8,845 bases of DNA from Clostridia bacterium. GTDB taxonomy: Bacteria; Bacillota; Clostridia; Oscillospirales; Acutalibacteraceae. Shown in pieces: positions 1-6,214 of this stretch. Within the stretch, counting starts at the first letter, position 1; the number at the start of each line of letters is the position of its first letter. The position numbers and the translations under genes are program-made. The stretch is from the NCBI GenBank assembly GCA_017552845.1, contig JAFZOE010000248.1:1-8845 (forward strand), read 5' to 3'. Below the pieces are notes generated by a model. That model saw only the letters and a list, made by a program, of their open reading frames with translations, made no database searches and was not told the origin of the DNA.

Positions 1-110
1 ACCGTCACAGCTTTTGCCATAACCGAGGCGGGCTCGGCGTTGAGACAGCCGATTGCAATCAGCGCGGCGGAAAAAGCTATCAATAAGATAAATACAATTT
101 TCTTTTTCAT
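1..110 (-). CDS. Small signal-peptide/membrane protein, 5' part only (possible CD1871A-like CXXC protein)
   Basis: The first 36 codons of a minus-strand gene are visible and the rest lies beyond the window edge. The ATG (complement of 108-110) sits one base after the TAA of the TlpA-like gene, so translation is probably coupled. The protein starts MKKKIVFILLIAF and has a hydrophobic segment at about residues 4-22, followed by a short polar stretch with the pattern NAEPASVMAKAVT. Inference from memory: this layout (one N-terminal helix, then a xEPxxVxxKAxx stretch) resembles the very small clostridial CD1871A-family proteins, which end in a CXXC motif soon afterwards and often sit beside TlpA-like thioredoxins. 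The CXXC itself would be outside the window, so the family call is tentative. The Cys at residue 22 follows AIG, a weak lipobox, so a lipoprotein is the alternative reading. Confidence 0.6.
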   Translation of the reverse strand, partial: MKKKIVFILLIAFSAALIAIGCLNAEPASVMAKAVT

Positions 111-111
111 A

Positions 112-855
112 TTAATTATAAAGATATCCTTTGATTATGCGTTCCCATTCGGATGAAGACTTGCTTCCGACCAGAGGCTCAGAGGTCAGGATATATCCCT
201 CGCCGTCAACGAATACTGTTGTCGGCACATATCCCGTATCGAACTTATAGAAGGAAGAGTTGCTGATCAGAATCGGATAGCTGATACGATTGCGTTTCAC
301 AACGCTCTTTGCGTCGCTTAACGTATCGGAGCTTGTGACGCCGAGAATCACGAAACCGTCATCCTTGTATTTCTTATAGAGATTGTTGAGATCCGGCATC
401 TCGTTAACGCAGGGGCCGCACCAGGGTTCCCACATATTTATCATTATTACTTTTGCGTTTGAATAATCGGAAAGCGAAACGGTATTGCCGTTGATATCGG
501 TGGTCGTGAAATCAAACCTCTCCCCCGCCCTTGTGGTCGTGACGGTAGTTGAATCGGTGGTAGTAACCGTAGTGGATTCCGTCGTAGAAGGCCTTGTGGT
601 GGTTGTCGGCCTTGTCGTAGTGGTTGTTGTCTTTTCTTCCGTTGCCGGTTCGGATTCCGAAGCACTCTCGAGCAGCTCTGTTGTTTTTTCGATTATTTCG
701 GAAACGCTCTGCGCAAGTTCGGTTGTAATACTTGCGCCATTATCGGCACTCACATCTTCCTGAGCGGAAGTCAGATCAACTCTGCCTGTCTTTCCGCAGG
801 AGCAGAAGACAAGGGCAATAATCGCAAGCAGGAAGAATAATACAATTTTTTTCAT
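112..855 (-). CDS. TlpA/ResA-type thioredoxin-fold lipoprotein
   Basis: This is a 247-residue extracytoplasmic thiol-disulfide oxidoreductase, predicted to be anchored to the outer face of the membrane. Residues 1-20 form a lipoprotein signal with the anchoring Cys likely at 20 (context FCSC). Residues about 25-75 are polar. Residues 76-109 form a Thr-rich, Pro-containing linker. The thioredoxin/AhpC-TSA-like domain runs from about 112 to 247. The active site is WCGPC at 145-149, in a WEPWCGPC context typical of TlpA/ResA, and the conserved cis-Pro is P201 (YVPTT). The AGGAG at complement 863-867 lies 7 nt before the ATG and overlaps the stop codon of the upstream CHAP-like gene. In the known family such proteins keep thiols of secreted or membrane proteins reduced or shuffle disulfides. 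The substrate here is unknown. The upstream secreted proteins, one with a predicted catalytic Cys, are plausible clients by context only. Confidence 0.92.
   Translation of the reverse strand: MKKIVLFFLLAIIALVFCSCGKTGRVDLTSAQEDVSADNGASITTELAQSVSEIIEKTTELLESASESEPATEEKTTTTTTRPTTTTRPSTTESTTVTTTDSTTVTTTRAGERFDFTTTDINGNTVSLSDYSNAKVIMINMWEPWCGPCVNEMPDLNNLYKKYKDDGFVILGVTSSDTLSDAKSVVKRNRISYPILISNSSFYKFDTGYVPTTVFVDGEGYILTSEPLVGSKSSSEWERIIKGYLYN
529..630 (-). repeat. Thr-rich low-complexity linker tract in the TlpA-like gene
   Basis: These codons give residues 76-109 of the TlpA-like lipoprotein: runs of Thr broken by RP, RPS, TES, TTV and DSTTV units. On DNA this is a degenerate repeat of ACN codons. 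It most likely acts as an extended, possibly glycosylated spacer that carries the thioredoxin domain away from the membrane through the thick cell wall. The same low complexity produces spurious Val-rich open frames on the opposite strand. Confidence 0.8.
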
Positions 856-865
856 AATACAACTC

Positions 866-1786
866 CTATCCTATCATCCCGAGTATCATTGTGAAAACTT
901 TAATCACAAGATTTACAAAGCTCATTATTAAGCTCAGCCAGTTCATTGAAGAGTCTCCGCCGCTGCCAACCGTGACCTTTAGAGTCTGGGCATCATAAAC
1001 TTTTGTCTTTTCGGCGTTGCTGAGAGTGAAAGTGATTGTCGCGGTGCCGTCTTTGAGCGGATTTATCGCTATCCTGCCGTTTTCAATATCTGCCGAGACA
1101 ACAGATTCATCTGAAATCTTCCAGGATATATCGTAAGTTCCGCCCTGCGCGTTGCCGATGGTGTAATCAACATATTCCTTTGTTCCGGCAGTTGCGGTGA
1201 TTTCTTTTTTTGAAAGAGTCAGCGAATGCTCCTTGGGCTGGGCGCCGTTAAGAGACGGCTCGGGATATCCGGCCTTGGCAACGGGAGTATAGATATAGTA
1301 ATAATCCGAGGGGAAATTGAGCTTTCTGCCCGTCCCCGCCTTGCCATTCCAAACTACATTCTGCTCAAAGAGCGTGATTTTTCCGTTTGAATAATCCTTT
1401 ACTATCGCCCAGTGATCGCTTTTATTCTGTCGGAATTTCGCGGGTGAATAGATTATATCTCCCTTTTTGGGGGTTGAAGGGGTTTTGAATTCATAGCCCT
1501 CGGTCAGCATAACGAGGCCGATATTCATATAAGCCATGACTTCGAGGCCGTATGCCTCGCGGTAAAACCGCATTATAAGTTCGTTGCACTGATACTGCGC
1601 GGTGGTCAGGCTGTAGCGCGCTTCAACTCCGCAGAAGGTTTCGGCGACATATGGCTCGCCGACTATAGCGGAATAACTGCCGCCCGAAACCTCGTCATAC
1701 CAGTCGGCAGAAGCAACCGCGGAGCAGACTGAGAACAATGTGAGCGCGGCCGCAGTCAGCGCAATTATCTTTCTTATTTTTTTCAT
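866..1786 (-). CDS. Secreted CHAP-like cysteine hydrolase with Ig-like domain and hydrophobic C-terminal tail
   Basis: This is a 306-residue secreted protein. The signal peptide is about residues 1-27 (cleavage near VASA|D). Residues about 55-165 look like a CHAP/NlpC-P60-type papain-like amidase: candidate catalytic Cys67 (YQCNELIMRFYREAYG context), the PKKGDIIYSP strand at 106-115, and His125 in DHWAIVKDY followed by FEQN at 130-133 as the third catalytic position. Such enzymes cut peptidoglycan peptides or glycyl bonds. Residues about 188-274 form a bacterial Ig-like domain (pattern SKKEITATAGT...DGTATITF). After a Gly/Ser linker the chain ends in a hydrophobic tail starting at W283 (WLSLIMSF...), very like the tail of the CAP protein encoded just upstream. 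There is no LPXTG sorting signal. AAGAGG at complement 1795-1800, 8 nt before the ATG, fixes the start. The fold call is from motifs only; activity and substrate are not known. Confidence 0.8.
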   Translation of the reverse strand: MKKIRKIIALTAAALTLFSVCSAVASADWYDEVSGGSYSAIVGEPYVAETFCGVEARYSLTTAQYQCNELIMRFYREAYGLEVMAYMNIGLVMLTEGYEFKTPSTPKKGDIIYSPAKFRQNKSDHWAIVKDYSNGKITLFEQNVVWNGKAGTGRKLNFPSDYYYIYTPVAKAGYPEPSLNGAQPKEHSLTLSKKEITATAGTKEYVDYTIGNAQGGTYDISWKISDESVVSADIENGRIAINPLKDGTATITFTLSNAEKTKVYDAQTLKVTVGSGGDSSMNWLSLIMSFVNLVIKVFTMILGMIG

Positions 1787-1819
1787 AGAATATACCTCTT
1801 ACAGCAACAGAGTCAATGC

Positions 1820-2503
1820 TTATTTAAGTATGCTTGCGAGCGACATAAAGAAATTGATTATCGTTCTGAAGAAACTGATAAGGATTGAAAGCCAGTCCGA
1901 AGCCGGTTCTGAAGTGTCAACAGTAACTGTAGTCACGCCGTCATTGGCGGGAGTTTCAACCGTGCTTCCGGCGGGGCTTCGGAATTCCTGAACCCAGTAT
2001 TTTCTTCCGTTATACTCAACGCAGGCGATACCGACAGCTGTTATATCGGAATTAAGCAGATTCCGTCTGTGGCCCTGGCCTTCATAATACTGATCCGCCT
2101 CTATCCAGTCATTCATAACCTCAAGCACCGAGGTCTGACCTGCGGCGAGGTTTTCAGCCCTGACATTGCCCGTATATGCGGTATGGAATTCGGTGCCGTT
2201 CGGTCTCTCATGCGAAAAGCTGACTATTATCTCGGCGGCTCGCTGCATAGCGGCTTTTTCGAGATCGTAGTCATAAACAAGCGGCGAAAGACCGGAGCAA
2301 ATTTTCTTTGTCTTATTATCTGCATTCCAATACCAAGTGTCGCTGCCCGTGCGGAAAGCGTTGATATCCGCTAACATCGACCTTGCCTCGGTCTGACAGT
2401 ATTTAACCTCAAGCGTAGTGGAATCCGAGCCTGCCGCAAATACGCAGGTAAAGCAGGAGAATGCGGTTATAAGCGCAAGTAAAATACTTAATGCTTTTTT
2501 CAT
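1820..2503 (-). CDS. Secreted CAP/SCP-domain protein with hydrophobic C-terminal tail
   Basis: This is a 227-residue secreted protein. The signal peptide is about residues 1-24 (CVFAA|GS). The CAP (SCP/PR-1/CRISP-like) domain spans about 35-175 and carries family hallmarks: SHERPNG at 97-103 (His and Glu of the CAP cavity), AENLAAG at 116-122 and GHRRNLLNSDITAVGIAC at 144-161, with YWVQEF at 169-174 as the final strand. The mature chain has Cys at 36, 69 and 161. A Thr/Pro linker (about 178-201) leads to a hydrophobic tail (DWLSILISFF...) closely matching that of the neighbouring CHAP-like protein. An in-frame GTG at complement 2510-2512 overlaps the Shine-Dalgarno, so the ATG at 2503 is chosen. 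Bacterial CAP proteins are widespread and secreted but mostly uncharacterised. A role at the cell envelope next to a wall hydrolase is inference. Confidence 0.88.
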   Translation of the reverse strand: MKKALSILLALITAFSCFTCVFAAGSDSTTLEVKYCQTEARSMLADINAFRTGSDTWYWNADNKTKKICSGLSPLVYDYDLEKAAMQRAAEIIVSFSHERPNGTEFHTAYTGNVRAENLAAGQTSVLEVMNDWIEADQYYEGQGHRRNLLNSDITAVGIACVEYNGRKYWVQEFRSPAGSTVETPANDGVTTVTVDTSEPASDWLSILISFFRTIINFFMSLASILK

Positions 2504-2511
2504 TTTCAACA

Positions 2512-2517
2512 CCTCTT
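2512..2517 (-). promoter_or_regulatory. Shine-Dalgarno that decides the CAP-protein start
   Basis: AAGAGG on the minus strand lies 8 nt before the ATG at 2503, the same motif and spacing as at the CHAP-like gene (1795-1800). The upstream in-frame GTG (2510-2512) overlaps this site, so it cannot use it as a ribosome site. Confidence 0.75.
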
Positions 2518-2526
2518 ACATATAAA

Positions 2527-2835
2527 TCATTTAATAAAAAATTCAACGCAGAACACTATTACGCTGCAGATTATTGCGGTCGGGAAAAGGCCTGCGCCGA
2601 AGTAGGCGGCGGCCATGCCGATGACCAGCGCCGCGATTCCGCCGAGAGGATTTGAAACAGCATCCATAATCGCGGGGAAAGTCATTACAGCGAGGGTAAC
2701 ATAGGGAACATAATAGAGAAACGAGCGGAAATACTTATTCTTTATTTCTTTTCTGATAAGCGTTAGCGGCAGGGCTCTGAGAAGAAACGAAACACCGCAC
2801 ATTATCAGAATATAGATATAAACATTGTGTCTCAT
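2527..2835 (-). CDS. azlD: AzlD-family branched-chain amino acid transport subunit
   Basis: A 102-residue, almost wholly hydrophobic protein with about four membrane segments (about residues 4-20, 40-60, 65-85 and 86-101). The N-terminal pattern with RALPLTLIRKEIKN and then YVPYVTLAVMTFPAIM is characteristic of AzlD. Length fits the family (about 100-110). AzlD is the small partner of AzlC in an exporter of branched-chain amino acids and some analogues in the cytoplasmic membrane. Its ATG overlaps the azlC TGA (ATGA at 2832-2835), and GGAGG at complement 2846-2850 lies inside the azlC 3' end. The gene is therefore translationally coupled to azlC, as expected for a two-subunit complex. The partner assignment is secure; the exact substrate here is not visible. 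Confidence 0.92.
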   Translation of the reverse strand: MRHNVYIYILIMCGVSFLLRALPLTLIRKEIKNKYFRSFLYYVPYVTLAVMTFPAIMDAVSNPLGGIAALVIGMAAAYFGAGLFPTAIICSVIVFCVEFFIK

Positions 2836-3584
2836 TCTGCGGAATCCTCCTTTTCGGGAGAATTCTCTTCACGCACCGGCATCAGGAACGCCGCGCCGCC
2901 GGCTATCAGCAGGGTGAGAATTATAATTCTCGTTCCCTCACCGAGAGCTGAAATATAAGGCAGGCGTGAAAATGCGAAACTGAGCGCCATTGAAATAAAT
3001 ATCAGGATGAGAACTTTCTTATTTTTCCTGCCCTCCGGCATGATAATTGCAAGGAACATTCCGTAGAGGAGCACGCCGAGAGCGGTCACCAGCACGGCAG
3101 GCAGGATATTGCCGACCACAACTCCGAGGCAGGTGCCGAGCGCCCAGAATGAGAGGGAGCAGATCGCGAGCCCGTAATTATAATGCGGATTGAGCTTGCC
3201 GGGAACGGTCGACGACGCGCCGAAGATTTCATCGGTGACCCAGAAACCGACGAAAAGCCTCTGCAGAGTATTTGTTTCGCTTGAGAGCTTCTGTGAGAGC
3301 GTGATTGACATCAGCATATATCTTGCGCTGATAATCGCGGTAATAAGCGCCATAGTGATATATGAGCCCTTTGAGGCGATAACCTCAAAGCCCGCGTATT
3401 CGCCCGCCGAAGCGTTGCAGAGCAGGCTCGCGAGAGTCGCCTGATACCAGGTCAGCCCCGCGTTTCTCGCGGTGATACCGAGCGCGAATGATACGGCAAA
3501 ATAACCTGCCGCAATCGGAATTCCGTCACGCAGCCCCTTGAGAAACCACTTTTTCGCATCTGAAATTCTGAAAGATTTATCCAT
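2832..3584 (-). CDS. azlC: AzlC-family branched-chain amino acid exporter, large subunit
   Basis: A 250-residue integral membrane protein. After a short cytoplasmic N-terminus, the family signature is seen at about 18-40: LRDGIPIAAGYFAVSFALG followed by ARNAGLTWYQA. Several hydrophobic segments run to about residue 234, then a charged tail rich in Glu. WVTDEIFG (about 115-122) is another conserved AzlC element. With AzlD it forms a membrane exporter for branched-chain amino acids. The start codon directly abuts the TAA of the upstream ktrA-like gene (TAA|ATG, no gap) and no good Shine-Dalgarno is visible upstream, so it probably depends on ribosomes finishing ktrA. That odd arrangement links amino acid export to potassium uptake in expression, though no functional link is known. 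Confidence 0.92.
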   Translation of the reverse strand: MDKSFRISDAKKWFLKGLRDGIPIAAGYFAVSFALGITARNAGLTWYQATLASLLCNASAGEYAGFEVIASKGSYITMALITAIISARYMLMSITLSQKLSSETNTLQRLFVGFWVTDEIFGASSTVPGKLNPHYNYGLAICSLSFWALGTCLGVVVGNILPAVLVTALGVLLYGMFLAIIMPEGRKNKKVLILIFISMALSFAFSRLPYISALGEGTRIIILTLLIAGGAAFLMPVREENSPEKEDSAE

Positions 3585-4232
3585 TTATATCTTGAAGCAC
3601 TTGTGAAGATCCTTGTGTTCGCCGAGCACAAGCATTGTATCGCCCGTGTTCAGCATCGTATCGGGAGTAACGGTGAGATTCGTCCTGCCGTCGTGCTTGA
3701 CTCCCATAATATTTATATTGTATTTTTTGCGGATATCGACTGAGCCGACAGTCTTTCCCAGCCAGTCGGAAGGGATATCGACCTCATAAATCGCGTGCTC
3801 TTCATCGAGCGGAATATAATCCAGTATATGATCTGAGGTGTAGCGCACTGCGGTCCATTTTGCAACCTGCATTTCGGGATTGACGACCTTGTTCGCTCCG
3901 TTTCTGAGCAGGAATTTTGCCTGAACTTCCCTGTCCGCCCTCGCGACAATGAACTTCGCACCGAGTTCTTTAAGATTGTCAGTCGTTTCGAGCGAAGACT
4001 GAAAATTGTTGCCGATAGCGACTATGCATACATCGTAGTTGCCGACGCCGAGCTCCTTAAGGAAAGCGACGCTGGTGCTGTCACCTATCTGGGCATCGGT
4101 TACAAAAGGCATGGCGTCATTTACTTTCTTTTCCTCTTTATCGACTCCCATTATCTCGTGGCCGAGTTCATTGAGTTTCTTTGCCACATGAGTTCCGAAA
4201 ACTCCGAGACCTATAAGCAAAACTGATTTCAT
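3585..4232 (-). CDS. ktrA: KtrA/TrkA-like cytosolic regulator of potassium uptake
   Basis: A 215-residue soluble protein with two domains. The RCK_N Rossmann domain (about 1-125) has the nucleotide-binding glycines GLGVFG at 8-13 and acidic D31 at the end of the second strand (VDKEE). The RCK_C domain (about 135-215) contains the ILGEHKDL-like C-terminal pattern. Single-RCK length (about 215-225) matches KtrA rather than the duplicated TrkA of enterobacteria. Known role: a ring of these subunits binds ATP/ADP or NAD(H) and gates the KtrB channel. In many Firmicutes the RCK_C domain also binds c-di-AMP; whether this one does cannot be told from the sequence. AAGGAG (complement 4241-4246) overlaps the stop codon of the ktrB-like gene and is 8 nt from the ATG. 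Confidence 0.93.
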   Translation of the reverse strand: MKSVLLIGLGVFGTHVAKKLNELGHEIMGVDKEEKKVNDAMPFVTDAQIGDSTSVAFLKELGVGNYDVCIVAIGNNFQSSLETTDNLKELGAKFIVARADREVQAKFLLRNGANKVVNPEMQVAKWTAVRYTSDHILDYIPLDEEHAIYEVDIPSDWLGKTVGSVDIRKKYNINIMGVKHDGRTNLTVTPDTMLNTGDTMLVLGEHKDLHKCFKI

Positions 4233-4244
4233 AATAATTTCTCC

Positions 4245-5582
4245 TTAACCGACTGTGATTTTTTCTGAAGGCAGTTCGGATACGGGCGGCTTCCTGCGCG
4301 AAACTGTCGCGAAGATAACCGTGAGACCGCCTACCCTGCCCGTAAACATAAGAATAATCAGGATGAATCTTGAAGCGAGTTTAAGCTCGGGAGTAATCCC
4401 GAGAGTAAGACCGACCGTTGCGAGCGCCGAAACCGTTTCAAAAAGGCAGGCATCGACCGGCAGCTTTTCTATCGTGCTTATCAGAAGAGTGCCGATAATC
4501 GCGAGCAGAAGATACATAGTAAGTATTCCCACTGCGTTTCTGACTACCGAGTCCTCGATTCTCCTGCCGAAAAGGCGCGTGCTCTTTTTATTTGTGATTA
4601 TCGACCACGAATTCCCGACAAGCACGCCGAGAGTGGTCGTTTTCATACCGCCCGCGGTCGAGCCCGATGAGCCGCCGATAAGCATGAGAATTATAATCAT
4701 CATCCTGCCCGGGCCCGTCATCAGCGAGAAATCAGCTGTGTTGAAGCCCGCCGTCCTCGGCGTTACCGCCTGAAAGATTGATTTGAGCAGGCGCTCCTTC
4801 ATCGGCATATCCCTGAAATCAAAGAGGAAAAACATCAGAGCGGGAACAACTATCAATACCAGCGAGACGGTCAGAACAACCTTACTCTGCATCCTGTATC
4901 TCTTGATACGGAATTTGTGATTCACTATATCGTCCCAGGTCAGGAAACCGATGCCGCCGATGATAATCAGCAGGCAGACGACAATTACAATCAGCGGATC
5001 GGACGCAAACGAGGTCAGAGAAGAAAACTTTCCTGTCTCCGAGCCCATTATATCAAAGCCCGCGTTGCAGAATGCGGAGACGGAATGAAATGCCGCCATC
5101 CAGATTCCCTTCGCGCCGTAAGCCGGGATAAAGACCGTCATCATCGCGAGAGTGCCGACGCCCTCAATGAACATCGAAACCCTGATGATGAATCTCGTCA
5201 TCCTGACTATACCGCCGACGCTGTTTGCCGAGAGGGCATTCTGCATCGTGTTGCGCTCGAGCAGGGAAATCTTCCTGCCCGCGAGGAGCGAAAAAGACGC
5301 AACCACGGTCACGACCCCTAGGCCGCCGATCTGAATGAGAATCAGGATTACCGCCTGCCCGAAGTATGACCAGTGCGTTGCCGTATCCTTCACGACCAGA
5401 CCGGTCACGCAGACCGCGGAGGTTGCCGTGAATATCGTATCCTTAAAAGGCGTTACTGTCCCGTCCGATGATGCAAAGGGCAGCATAAGCAGAAGTGAGC
5501 CGAGCAGAATCACCGCCGCGAAGCCGATTATTATTATCTGAAATGTATTGAGCTTTTTTCTGAGTTTGCCGAATATGCTCAT
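4245..5582 (-). CDS. ktrB: KtrB/TrkH-family potassium transporter, membrane subunit
   Basis: A 445-residue membrane protein of the Trk/Ktr/HKT superfamily, which moves K+ across the cytoplasmic membrane, in Ktr systems often coupled to Na+. All four pore-loop repeats are visible, each with the selectivity-filter Gly: TSAVCVTG (G61), SAFCNAG (G175), TPRTAG (G279) and SALATVG (G391). The GGSSGSTAGGMKTTT segment at about 303-317, typical of the D3 M2 gate region, is intact. The start at 5582 is chosen because AGGAG lies 6 nt upstream. The upstream in-frame ATG at 5612 has no ribosome site and coincides with the predicted transcription start. It is first in its transcript, with the KtrA regulator next and nearly abutting. 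Confidence 0.94.
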   Translation of the reverse strand: MSIFGKLRKKLNTFQIIIIGFAAVILLGSLLLMLPFASSDGTVTPFKDTIFTATSAVCVTGLVVKDTATHWSYFGQAVILILIQIGGLGVVTVVASFSLLAGRKISLLERNTMQNALSANSVGGIVRMTRFIIRVSMFIEGVGTLAMMTVFIPAYGAKGIWMAAFHSVSAFCNAGFDIMGSETGKFSSLTSFASDPLIVIVVCLLIIIGGIGFLTWDDIVNHKFRIKRYRMQSKVVLTVSLVLIVVPALMFFLFDFRDMPMKERLLKSIFQAVTPRTAGFNTADFSLMTGPGRMMIIILMLIGGSSGSTAGGMKTTTLGVLVGNSWSIITNKKSTRLFGRRIEDSVVRNAVGILTMYLLLAIIGTLLISTIEKLPVDACLFETVSALATVGLTLGITPELKLASRFILIILMFTGRVGGLTVIFATVSRRKPPVSELPSEKITVG

Positions 5583-5588
5583 ATCATT

Positions 5589-5593
5589 CTCCT
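5589..5593 (-). promoter_or_regulatory. Shine-Dalgarno that decides the ktrB-like start
   Basis: AGGAG on the minus strand is 6 nt before the ATG at 5582 (protein MSIFGKL...). The longer frame beginning at 5612 lacks such a site, and its ATG would fall at the very 5' end of the mRNA. Confidence 0.75.
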
Positions 5594-5617
5594 GAAAAAC
5601 AAATTTATTCATTATAT

Positions 5618-5645
5618 ATTATAGCATGTTCCTTTTATAATTCAA
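5618..5645 (-). promoter_or_regulatory. Sigma-A-type promoter for the ktrB-ktrA-azlCD block
   Basis: On the minus strand a -35 TTGAAT (5640-5645) is followed by a 16-bp spacer and a perfect -10 TATAAT (5618-5623). A TG one base upstream of the -10 makes it an extended -10. The expected start is near 5611, giving a leader of about 30 nt. That is too short for a c-di-AMP or other riboswitch, so RNA-level control of potassium uptake is not evident here. Confidence 0.8.
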
Positions 5646-5652
5646 GGAAAAG

Positions 5653-5681
5653 TTGACTGCATACAGTTTTTGTTATATAAT
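5653..5681 (+). promoter_or_regulatory. Sigma-A-type promoter for the kinase-birA-lipoprotein-PPTase block
   Basis: TTGACT (5653-5658), a 17-bp spacer, and TATAAT (5676-5681), close to the housekeeping consensus. The expected start is about 5688, with a leader of about 28 nt. The -35 is only 7 bp from the divergent -35 at 5640-5645. This promoter rules out the longer kinase frame that begins at TTG 5653, because that codon is the -35 box itself. Confidence 0.8.
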
Positions 5682-5715
5682 TTTTGAGGAATCAATAATT
5701 CAACGGGAGATAAAA

Positions 5716-6210
5716 ATGAAGAGTAATATAGTGCTTATAGGAATGCCCGGCTGCGGCAAAAGCACCTGCGGGGTGCTCGCGGCGAAGGCACTGTGTATGG
5801 ATTTCGCAGACACGGACCTGATTATTCAGGCGCAGGAGGGCAGAAAGCTTCAGGAAATAATAGATACAGACGGCAACGGGTATTTTGAAAAGGCAGAGGA
5901 GAGAGCCCTGCTCGAATCGCAATTTGACAACACCGTAATCGCCACGGGCGGCAGCGCTGTCTATTCCGAGAGCGGTATGAACCACCTGAAAAAGAGCGGC
6001 AAAGTAATCTGGCTTAAAATCGGGCTTGAAGAAATGCTCGCCCGCATAAAGAATATGAAAACCCGCGGTATTCTTCTGAGAAACGGCGAAACGATCGAGG
6101 ATATGTTCCGCGAGCGCGAGGCTCTCTATGAGAAATATGCCGATGTAGTCATCGACTGCACCGGTTCAAGCATCGAGGAAACCGTTCTGAAGATATGCAC
6201 GGCAAGGTGA
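5716..6210 (+). CDS. Shikimate-kinase-family P-loop kinase, divergent substrate site
   Basis: A 164-residue cytosolic P-loop kinase of shikimate-kinase size. Seen: Walker A GMPGCGKST (9-17), the DTD motif (32-34) whose last Asp contacts shikimate in known enzymes, ATGGS (76-80), the lid Arg R117 (KTRGIL), and an R/E-rich C-terminal helix FREREALYEKYADVVID with R134 where the shikimate-binding Arg is expected. Odd: the usual FRxxE is F57-E-K-A-E, so the shikimate-binding Arg is replaced by Glu, and the usual GGG is GGS. No other aromatic-pathway gene is nearby. It may be a true AroK variant or a kinase for another small polyol. GGGAG (5705-5709) before ATG 5716 supports this start. It is first in the plus-strand operon; its TGA is followed after 4 nt by the birA-like ATG. 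Confidence 0.82.
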   Translation: MKSNIVLIGMPGCGKSTCGVLAAKALCMDFADTDLIIQAQEGRKLQEIIDTDGNGYFEKAEERALLESQFDNTVIATGGSAVYSESGMNHLKKSGKVIWLKIGLEEMLARIKNMKTRGILLRNGETIEDMFREREALYEKYADVVIDCTGSSIEETVLKICTAR

Positions 6211-6214
6211 GAAA

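Noticed and set aside
485..763. Val-rich plus-strand open frame
   Set aside because: Shadow of the Thr-rich linker in the TlpA-like gene: reverse-complemented ACN codons read as Val. No ribosome site.
2511..2556. Possible minus-strand promoter before the CAP gene (TTGAAT, about 16 bp, TATATG)
   Set aside because: The transcript would start at or inside the Shine-Dalgarno of the gene, and the -10 matches only 4 of 6 bases, so it is unlikely to serve the gene.
4917..5321. Plus-strand open frame of 134 codons opposite the ktrB-like gene
   Set aside because: Very polar, His/Arg/Asp-rich translation typical of an antisense frame. The opposite strand encodes a complete, motif-rich transporter.
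5583..5612. Upstream start at 5612 for the ktrB-like gene
   Set aside because: No Shine-Dalgarno, and it lies at the predicted transcription start. AGGAG at 5589-5593 serves the ATG at 5582.
5637..5703. 9-bp direct repeat ATAATTCAA at 5637-5645 and 5695-5703 flanking the plus promoter
   Set aside because: Short and AT-rich, with a spacing that does not fit one operator. Expected by chance in this region.
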